Origin: an uncultured beta proteobacterium
Lineage (GTDB): Bacteria > Pseudomonadota > Gammaproteobacteria > Burkholderiales > Burkholderiaceae
DNA length: 12,071 nt
Assembly: GCA_903938955.1 (NCBI GenBank)
Contig: CAJAFJ010000065.1
Coordinates: 1 to 12,071 of the forward strand
Direction: 5' to 3'
Positions 7,373 through 12,071 of the stretch are shown here, piece after piece. Each line of letters begins with the position of its first letter. Position 1 is the first letter of the stretch. The notes beneath the pieces were generated by a model. The model did no database searches. It saw only the letters and a program-made list of their open reading frames with translations, and was not told the DNA's origin. A program made the translations under genes and the position numbers.

Positions 7373-8017
7373 ATGCACCTGGAGATCACGCTCAGGGCAC
7401 TGCGCCTGGCGCGCACCCCGTTGCTGCACAACCTGACCCTGCGCGTGCCCGGCGGCGTCATTCACACCGTGATGGGCGCCAGTGGCTCGGGCAAGTCGAG
7501 CCTGCTGGCCGCCATCTGCGGCACCTTGACCGAGCCGCTGACATTTGACGGCGAGATCCGACTCAACGGCCAGCGCATCGACCACCTGCCCACCGAGCAG
7601 CGCCAGGTCGGCATTTTGTTTCAGGAAGACCTGCTGTTTGCCCACATGACGGTGGCCGAGAATCTGCTGTTTGCCGTACCACCCGGTCCCCGGCCGCAGC
7701 GCCTGGCCACCGTGCTGCAAGGGCTGCAGGACCTGGAGATGACTGACTTTGCCGATGCCAACCCGGCCACCCTGTCCGGCGGCCAGCGCGCCCGCGTGGC
7801 GCTGATGCGGGCCTTGCTGGCGCAACCAAAAGCACTGCTGCTAGACGAGCCTTTTTCCAAACTCGACGCCGCCCTGCGCACGCGCCTGCGGGAGTTTGTG
7901 TTCGCGCTGGTCAAACAACGCCACATCCCGGTGCTGCTGGTCACGCATGACCGCGATGACATCGCCGACCCGCAGCACCTGACCGACCTCTCCACCCCCC
8001 CGGCGCCCGATGCTTGA
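7373..8017 (+). CDS. ynjD: ABC transporter ATP-binding protein, YnjD family
   Basis: A 214-residue ATPase that should power import through YnjC. All nucleotide-binding motifs are present in order: Walker A GASGSGKS (35-42), Q-loop Q84 in FQEDLLF, signature LSGGQ (134-138), Walker B ALLLDEP with catalytic E159, D-loop SKLD (162-165) and switch H192 in VTHD. The length matches the short YnjD/ThiQ type, with no C-terminal regulatory domain. The ATG lies 2 nt after the stop of the GGDEF-EAL gene with no recognisable ribosome binding site, so it probably depends on translation of that gene. Its own end overlaps the start of the ynjF-type gene by 8 nt. The assignment to YnjD rather than ThiQ rests on the ynjB and ynjC homologues nearby and the ynjF homologue immediately after it. 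Confidence 0.88.
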   Translation: MHLEITLRALRLARTPLLHNLTLRVPGGVIHTVMGASGSGKSSLLAAICGTLTEPLTFDGEIRLNGQRIDHLPTEQRQVGILFQEDLLFAHMTVAENLLFAVPPGPRPQRLATVLQGLQDLEMTDFADANPATLSGGQRARVALMRALLAQPKALLLDEPFSKLDAALRTRLREFVFALVKQRHIPVLLVTHDRDDIADPQHLTDLSTPPAPDA

Positions 8018-8615
8018 CCGCTTTGCCACCGAACTCATCAAGCCGCTGGTCAACCGGCTGGCCAAAGTCTTGCGGCACGTAGGCCTGAACGCCAACCAGC
8101 TCACCGTGATCGGTTTCCTGATCGGCCTGGTGGCGGCTTTTTTCATCGCCCAGGGGGCTTATCTGGCAGGCGCCGCCGCCCTGTTGACCTCACGCCTGTG
8201 CGACGCGCTGGACGGCGCGCTGGCCCGCCTGACGCAGCCCACCGACCAGGGCGGGTTTCTCGACATCACGCTGGATTTTTTGTTTTACGCCAGCATCGTG
8301 TTGGCGTTTGCGTTCAGCGACCCGGCCCGCAACGCCCTGCCCGCCGCCGTGCTGCTGGCCGCCTTCATGGGCACCAGCACCAGTTTTCTGGCCTTTGCGG
8401 TAATGGCCGCCAAGCGCGGCATGACCAGCGTGAGCTACCCGGATAAATCGTTCTACTTTTTAGGCGGCCTGACCGAAGCCACTGAAACGCTGGCTTGCTT
8501 TGTCGCCATGTGCGTCTGGCCCGAGTTTTTCATCGAACTCGCCTACGGTTTTTCTGTGTTGTGTAGCATCACCATCCTGACCCGCATTGGCTGGGGCTGG
8601 AGGAGTTTCAAATGA
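8010..8615 (+). CDS. ynjF: CDP-alcohol phosphatidyltransferase family protein, YnjF type
   Basis: A 201-residue inner-membrane enzyme of the family that transfers a phosphatidyl group from a CDP-linked lipid (commonly CDP-diacylglycerol) to an alcohol. The family signature runs D65-x2-D68-G69-x2-A72-R73-x7-G81-x3-D85-x3-D89, so all four metal-binding and catalytic aspartates are present. Hydrophobic segments lie at about 31-48, 50-62, 90-103, 110-132, 158-170 and 173-192. The length matches E. coli YnjF (206 residues), which lies downstream of the ynjBCD genes there; the thiosulfate transferase gene ynjE found between them in E. coli is absent here. Its acceptor alcohol is unknown. The start overlaps ynjD by 8 nt and its stop overlaps the next small ORF in an ATGA junction, so coupling on both sides is likely. 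Confidence 0.87.
   Translation: MLDRFATELIKPLVNRLAKVLRHVGLNANQLTVIGFLIGLVAAFFIAQGAYLAGAAALLTSRLCDALDGALARLTQPTDQGGFLDITLDFLFYASIVLAFAFSDPARNALPAAVLLAAFMGTSTSFLAFAVMAAKRGMTSVSYPDKSFYFLGGLTEATETLACFVAMCVWPEFFIELAYGFSVLCSITILTRIGWGWRSFK
8599..8605 (+). promoter_or_regulatory. Strong Shine-Dalgarno sequence for the 44-aa ORF
   Basis: GGAGGAG lies 6 nt before the ATG at 8612, inside the last codons of the ynjF-type gene. It is the best ribosome binding site seen in this window, where most genes lack a clear one, and it supports real translation of the small ORF that follows. Confidence 0.6.
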
Positions 8616-8746
8616 AGCGCACAACATTCAAGCCATTGCCGGGCCTGCTGATCAGCCGCTTCGCCCTGCTGCAGCTACCGGCCAGCCTGGCTTATGCCAG
8701 CGATCTGGTCCTAAAAATCACCCCAACCCAAGTTGAAACACATTGA
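8612..8746 (+). CDS. Small ORF, 44 aa, signal-peptide-like; possibly a remnant
   Basis: I do not recognise this gene. The ATG overlaps the ynjF stop (ATGA) and is preceded by GGAGGAG at optimal spacing, so it is very probably translated. The product starts with a basic stretch (MKRTTFK), continues with a hydrophobic region broken by R16 (LLISRFALLQL), and reaches a plausible signal peptidase I site AYA-S near residues 27-30. Only about 15 mature residues follow (SDLVLKITPTQVETH). The tail faintly resembles the start of periplasmic adaptor subunits of RND efflux pumps, so it could be the surviving front end of a decayed exported protein. It could equally be a genuine secreted peptide or a leader coupling translation to the next gene. 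Its TGA stop overlaps the TTG start of the 81-aa ORF. Confidence 0.5.
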   Translation: MKRTTFKPLPGLLISRFALLQLPASLAYASDLVLKITPTQVETH

Positions 8747-8988
8747 ACCAGTTAAGCCTCAACCGCCTCAATGAGCACGTTTGCCAGGTTCTGACGGAGA
8801 CGGGCGCGCACGTCGGCAACCTGAAATTCATCAGCGGACGCTGGAAGTTCAAGGCCATTGGCTATGACGCGCAGGGCGATGTGCTGCCCGGTGGCGGCCC
8901 GCTCACCGACCGGCACAACCTTGTTTTTGATGAGCTTGATGAGGCACTCATTAGCCGGCAGTTGCTGGCCTTGCCTGCCGACGACTGA
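8743..8988 (+). CDS. Unknown 81-aa protein with TTG start
   Basis: I do not recognise this family. The TTG at 8743 overlaps the TGA of the 44-aa ORF (TTGA), and no in-frame ATG or GTG occurs near the beginning, so translation by coupling from the upstream ORF is the simplest reading. The protein is soluble, with no signal or membrane segment. It begins with a helix-like region (LNRLNEHVCQVLTETGAHV), followed by a basic aromatic patch GRWKFKAIGYD, a turn-rich GDVLPGGGPLTDRHN, and an acidic helical tail ending in PADD. One cysteine (C14) is present. The clean amino-acid composition and defined start and end argue for a real gene rather than a chance frame. It is the last gene of the + strand run and converges on selD with only 26 nt between the stops, where I see no clear terminator. 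Confidence 0.6.
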   Translation: MNQLSLNRLNEHVCQVLTETGAHVGNLKFISGRWKFKAIGYDAQGDVLPGGGPLTDRHNLVFDELDEALISRQLLALPADD

Positions 8989-9014
8989 GTCTGCCCTCAC
9001 GTCAAACCATCAAA

Positions 9015-10097
9015 TCAAGCCACGACCCGCAGTTTGGCGTCGCTCGTACCGAGAGTGATTTCACCGACTTCCACAGCAGCGTCAAACCCGTGTTGTTTGA
9101 AAATTGCCAGCACAGCGTCGACCGCTTCCGGCGCGCACGACACCAGCAAGCCACCGCTGGTTTGCGGGTCGCTCAACAGGGACTGATCGACCGCTGCAAA
9201 GCCTTCCGGCAAACGGATGTCGTGCCCGTAACCGGCCCAGTTGCGTCCGGACGCGCCGGTGACCATGCCCTGCAGGGCCAACTCGCGGACTCCGGCCAAC
9301 AAGGGCACGCGGGGCCAGTCTATTTGCACCGTGCAGTTGGCGCCACGGGCCATTTCCAGCGCGTGGCCCGCCAGACCGAAACCGGTCACATCGGTCATGG
9401 CATGCACGCCGTCCAGGGCGGCTAATTCGGGGCCGGGCGTGTTCAGCTGGGTGGTGACGGCGATCATTTGCGCGTAGCCCGCGGCGTCGAGTTTTTCTTT
9501 TTTGAGGGCCGCCGACAAAATGCCCACGCCCAGCGGTTTACCCAAAATCAGCTTGTCGCCCACGCGGGCATCAGCGTTGCGTTTGACGCGACCGGGATGG
9601 ACCAGACCGAGGGCGACCAAGCCATAAATCGGCTCCACCGAATCAATCGTGTGGCCCCCGGCAATCGGGATACCGGCGGCGCGGCAGACGCTGGCGCCGC
9701 CTTCGAGAATTTTGCCGATGGTCTCGGTTGACAACACGTTGATCGGCATGCCCACCAGCGCCAGCGCCAGAATCGGTTGACCGCCCATGGCGTACACATC
9801 GGAGATGGCGTTGGTGGCGGCAATGCGGCCAAAGTCAAACGGGTCGTCCACGATCGGCATGAAGAAGTCGGTGGTGGCGATCAGCGCCTGCTCGTCGTTG
9901 AGCTTGTAGACGGCAGCGTCATCCGCCGTCTCGATACCGACCATCAATTCCTTGGGGATCGGCATACCGGTGGTGCCCTTGAGAATTTCAGACAGCACGC
10001 CGGGCGCGATCTTGCAGCCGCAACCGCCGCCGTGCGACAGGCTGGTGAGACGAGGCTGGGGCGTGTTGAGATGAGGGGCGTTGACGGGGGTATTCAT
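9015..10097 (-). CDS. selD: Selenide, water dikinase (selenophosphate synthetase) SelD
   Basis: SelD converts selenide, ATP and water to selenophosphate, AMP and phosphate; selenophosphate feeds selenocysteine and selenouridine synthesis in the cytoplasm. The 360-residue product is full length (E. coli SelD has 347). The glycine-rich N-terminal segment SHGGGCGCKI contains Cys26, equivalent to the essential Cys17 of E. coli, and Lys29, equivalent to Lys20. This is the cysteine form, not a selenocysteine form. Metal- and ATP-binding stretches follow: DDAAVYKL, TTDFFMPIVDDPFDFGRIAA and NAISDVYAMGG. Later come GGHTIDS and the C-terminal-domain motifs DVTGFGLAGHALEMA and DPQTSGGLLVS. The ATG at 10097 follows the stop of the upstream secretin-like gene by 39 nt, with no clear ribosome binding site. 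No selA, selB, tRNA-Sec or selU/mnmH gene is in the window, so the end use of selenophosphate cannot be judged. Confidence 0.96.
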   Translation of the reverse strand: MNTPVNAPHLNTPQPRLTSLSHGGGCGCKIAPGVLSEILKGTTGMPIPKELMVGIETADDAAVYKLNDEQALIATTDFFMPIVDDPFDFGRIAATNAISDVYAMGGQPILALALVGMPINVLSTETIGKILEGGASVCRAAGIPIAGGHTIDSVEPIYGLVALGLVHPGRVKRNADARVGDKLILGKPLGVGILSAALKKEKLDAAGYAQMIAVTTQLNTPGPELAALDGVHAMTDVTGFGLAGHALEMARGANCTVQIDWPRVPLLAGVRELALQGMVTGASGRNWAGYGHDIRLPEGFAAVDQSLLSDPQTSGGLLVSCAPEAVDAVLAIFKQHGFDAAVEVGEITLGTSDAKLRVVA

Positions 10098-10136
10098 ATT
10101 GTTTTTTCAGTGAAGTGAGACATTATCTTGGGGGTG

Positions 10137-10763
10137 TCAGGGCGCCAGCACGCGAATTTGCAGCAAGCGCCGCACGGTGCTGCGGGTGTCACTGCCGTAA
10201 ACCCCTTGTTGCGGGCTGCTGCCTTCTGCAGCGATCGTGGTCCATTGGCCCAAAGGCGCGCTCACCGTGGTCATGACCTGGCTGCGAAACTGGTCGGGCA
10301 ATTCGGCCCCCACGCGGTCGCCCACATGGGCCGATTGCAACTGAACCTCCAGCGCCACCGGCTGACGGGCCCCGGGCCAGCGTGCTTTGACCTTGAAACT
10401 TTGACCGGCATCCATCCACGTCACGGCCTGGGTCACGGCACCGCCGCTGCCGGTCGTCGATACGCCTGAGCCCGCCTGCTTTTCGCTGTAGGCCGAGGCC
10501 GACTGAACCCACTGCATCGGGATCGATCGACCGACCCGCAGGCTGGCCTCTTCACCGTTACGCACCTGAACTTGTTGCGTCGCCAAGAGGGGATCGCGCG
10601 CCTGGGTGCTGACGCCGTAGCCAGCGCTGGCACCGTCTTCGATCTGCCGCAATTCAACCATCAGGTTGCGCTTGGGTAACTCGGCGCGGGCCGGCAAGGC
10701 AGCCCACAGCATGAAGCCAATCAGGCCGGGCAGAAGCAGGTATTTCAGTGCAGTATGTTTCAT
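10137..10763 (-). CDS. Exported protein with secretin-like beta pattern, unknown function
   Basis: A 208-residue predicted periplasmic or outer-membrane-associated protein. The ATG at 10763 is chosen because it begins a standard Sec signal peptide: MKHTALK, hydrophobic core about residues 8-22, and cleavage after ARA at 25-27. A longer TTG start at 10799 would add residues ahead of the signal and is unlikely. The mature chain is rich in alternating beta-strand sequence. Segments such as VQVRNGEEASLRVGRSIPMQW (about 65-85, quoted in part) and VTWMDAGQSFKVKARW resemble the secretin domain of type II/IV secretion and pilus outer-membrane proteins (GspD, PilQ). It is far shorter than a true secretin and lacks the usual N-domains, so it is not a complete channel protein. 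The arrangement 39 nt upstream of selD suggests possible co-transcription. Function unknown. Confidence 0.7.
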   Translation of the reverse strand: MKHTALKYLLLPGLIGFMLWAALPARAELPKRNLMVELRQIEDGASAGYGVSTQARDPLLATQQVQVRNGEEASLRVGRSIPMQWVQSASAYSEKQAGSGVSTTGSGGAVTQAVTWMDAGQSFKVKARWPGARQPVALEVQLQSAHVGDRVGAELPDQFRSQVMTTVSAPLGQWTTIAAEGSSPQQGVYGSDTRSTVRRLLQIRVLAP

Positions 10764-10818
10764 GGGGGTGATTGTTCCACTGCGCACGCCCACTGCCAAG
10801 CCAGAGCCTGACCAGCAT

Positions 10819-10832
10819 TGGGGGCGACCCCA
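10819..10832 (+). other. Small hairpin with GNRA-type tetraloop in the divergent gap
   Basis: TGGGG (10819-10823) and CCCCA (10828-10832) pair around a GCGA loop on the + strand, a GNRA tetraloop. Outer CAG/CTG bases (10813-10815 and 10833-10835) can extend it across a bulge. It lies in the 126-nt gap (10764-10889) between the divergent secretin-like and rod-type genes, 57 nt before the rod gene start. No T-run follows. No convincing promoter pair was found in this gap. Confidence 0.25.
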
Positions 10833-10889
10833 CTGAAGGCGCGTTTATGCTCAAATAACTGACCGATCAACACTTGACTGGAATTGCAC

Positions 10890-11189
10890 ATGACCTCCAT
10901 TGCTTCCGTGGCGCTTTCTGGCATGAACGCGGCGCAAACTACGCTGAATGCGTCGGCGCACAACATCGCCAACCTGAACACCGCGGGGTTTCGGCGCCAG
11001 GAAGTCGTTCAAACACCCGAGGCCAGTGGCGGCGTTTCGACGACTGTGACCACCGCCCGCACACCGGGCTCGGCGCTGGAGACAGACGTTGTGACGCAGC
11101 TCCAGGCCAAGAACGCCTTTTTAGCCAACCTAGCGGTGTTCAAAACCAGCGACAAGATGGCCGGCGCCTTGCTGGACCAGACCGCCTGA
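10890..11189 (+). CDS. Orphan flagellar rod/axial-type protein (D0-only, 99 aa)
   Basis: The N-terminal segment ALSGMNAAQTTLNASAHNIANLNTAGFRRQ (residues 8-37, quoted in part: GMNAAQTTLNASAHNIANLN) matches the conserved rod/hook signature of FlgB, FlgC, FlgE, FlgF and FlgG, in which a helix ends in a N-ANxNTxGF motif. The C-terminal helix QLQAKNAFLANLAVFKTSDK (70-89) matches the family's closing helix that pairs with it. Only about 33 Thr/Ser-rich residues join the two, so the protein consists essentially of the D0 coiled-coil core, shorter than FlgB or FlgC (about 130-140). No signal peptide is visible; such proteins are exported by the flagellar type III apparatus. The ATG at 10890 is chosen over TTG 10884; GGA about 8 nt upstream is a weak binding site. 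No other flagellar gene lies in the window. Family call good, role unknown. Confidence 0.75.
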   Translation: MTSIASVALSGMNAAQTTLNASAHNIANLNTAGFRRQEVVQTPEASGGVSTTVTTARTPGSALETDVVTQLQAKNAFLANLAVFKTSDKMAGALLDQTA

Positions 11190-11218
11190 AGCGGGTGGCC
11201 CCACGCCCGGCCCCACTG

Positions 11219-12071
<853 letters not shown>

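Noticed and set aside
8744..8746. TGA ending the 44-aa ORF considered as a selenocysteine codon because selD is nearby
   Set aside because: Reading through meets TAA after two codons, so no selenoprotein can result.
10122..10127. GATAAT on the - strand as a -10 box for selD
   Set aside because: No acceptable -35 at 16-18 nt; the CTGACA nearby is only 7 nt away. It may be chance, with selD read from the upstream gene.
10861..10868. GACCGATC upstream of the rod-type gene as a sigma-28 (FliA) -10 element
   Set aside because: Only a partial match to GCCGATAA, and the sequence at the proper -35 spacing does not resemble TAAA.
10874..10879. TTGACT as a -35 box for the rod-type gene
   Set aside because: It is only 10 nt before the ATG, so the -10 would fall inside the coding region.
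11191..11209. CGGGTG/CGCCCG stem between the rod-type gene and serS as a bidirectional terminator
   Set aside because: Six pairs with one wobble and no U-tract on either strand.

Overview
This window is G+C-rich chromosomal DNA from a Gram-negative bacterium. It is most likely a betaproteobacterium of the order Burkholderiales, in the Comamonadaceae/Rhodoferax range. That placement is inferred from protein flavour (FtsY, SerRS, SelD), base composition, Tat-type and Sec-type signal peptides, and heavy use of overlapping cistrons. I see no mobile elements, CRISPR arrays, tRNAs, rRNAs or obvious compositional islands.

Layout. (1) Positions 1-1572 (+): the 3' end of ftsY, overlapped by one base by a YnjB-type ABC transporter binding protein. 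(2) 1573-1747: the longest gene-free gap. It holds a terminator-like hairpin, a -10-like box, and a pair of interleaved inverted repeats that would form a compact H-type pseudoknot in the + strand RNA. (3) 1748-3737 (+): an EstB-type carboxylesterase and a YegD-type Hsp70/actin-fold protein, 4 nt apart. (4) About 3804-8988 (+): a tightly packed run of a YnjC-type double permease, a PAS-GGDEF-EAL cyclic-di-GMP enzyme, a YnjD-type ATPase, a YnjF-type CDP-alcohol phosphatidyltransferase, a 44-residue exported-peptide ORF, and an 81-residue unknown protein starting at TTG. (5) 9015-10763 (-): selD preceded by a secretin-like exported protein. (6) 10890-11189 (+): an orphan 99-residue flagellar rod/axial-type protein. 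(7) 11219 to the window end (-): the C-terminal catalytic part of serS.

How the genes fit together. YnjB, YnjC and YnjD are the binding protein, fused permease and ATPase of one ABC importer of unknown substrate, and YnjF travels with them in Escherichia coli. Here that set is dispersed: an esterase and an Hsp70-like gene lie between B and C, and an intact cyclic-di-GMP synthase/hydrolase lies between C and D. The short spacings and stop/start overlaps suggest co-transcription and translational coupling of the C-to-unknown run, so c-di-GMP signalling, transport and phospholipid synthesis may share expression. SelD makes selenophosphate; its user enzymes are not in the window.

The items most worth a second look are the candidate pseudoknot at 1661-1697, the c-di-GMP enzyme embedded in the split ynj cluster, the D0-only orphan axial protein, and the coupled 44-aa and 81-aa small genes.
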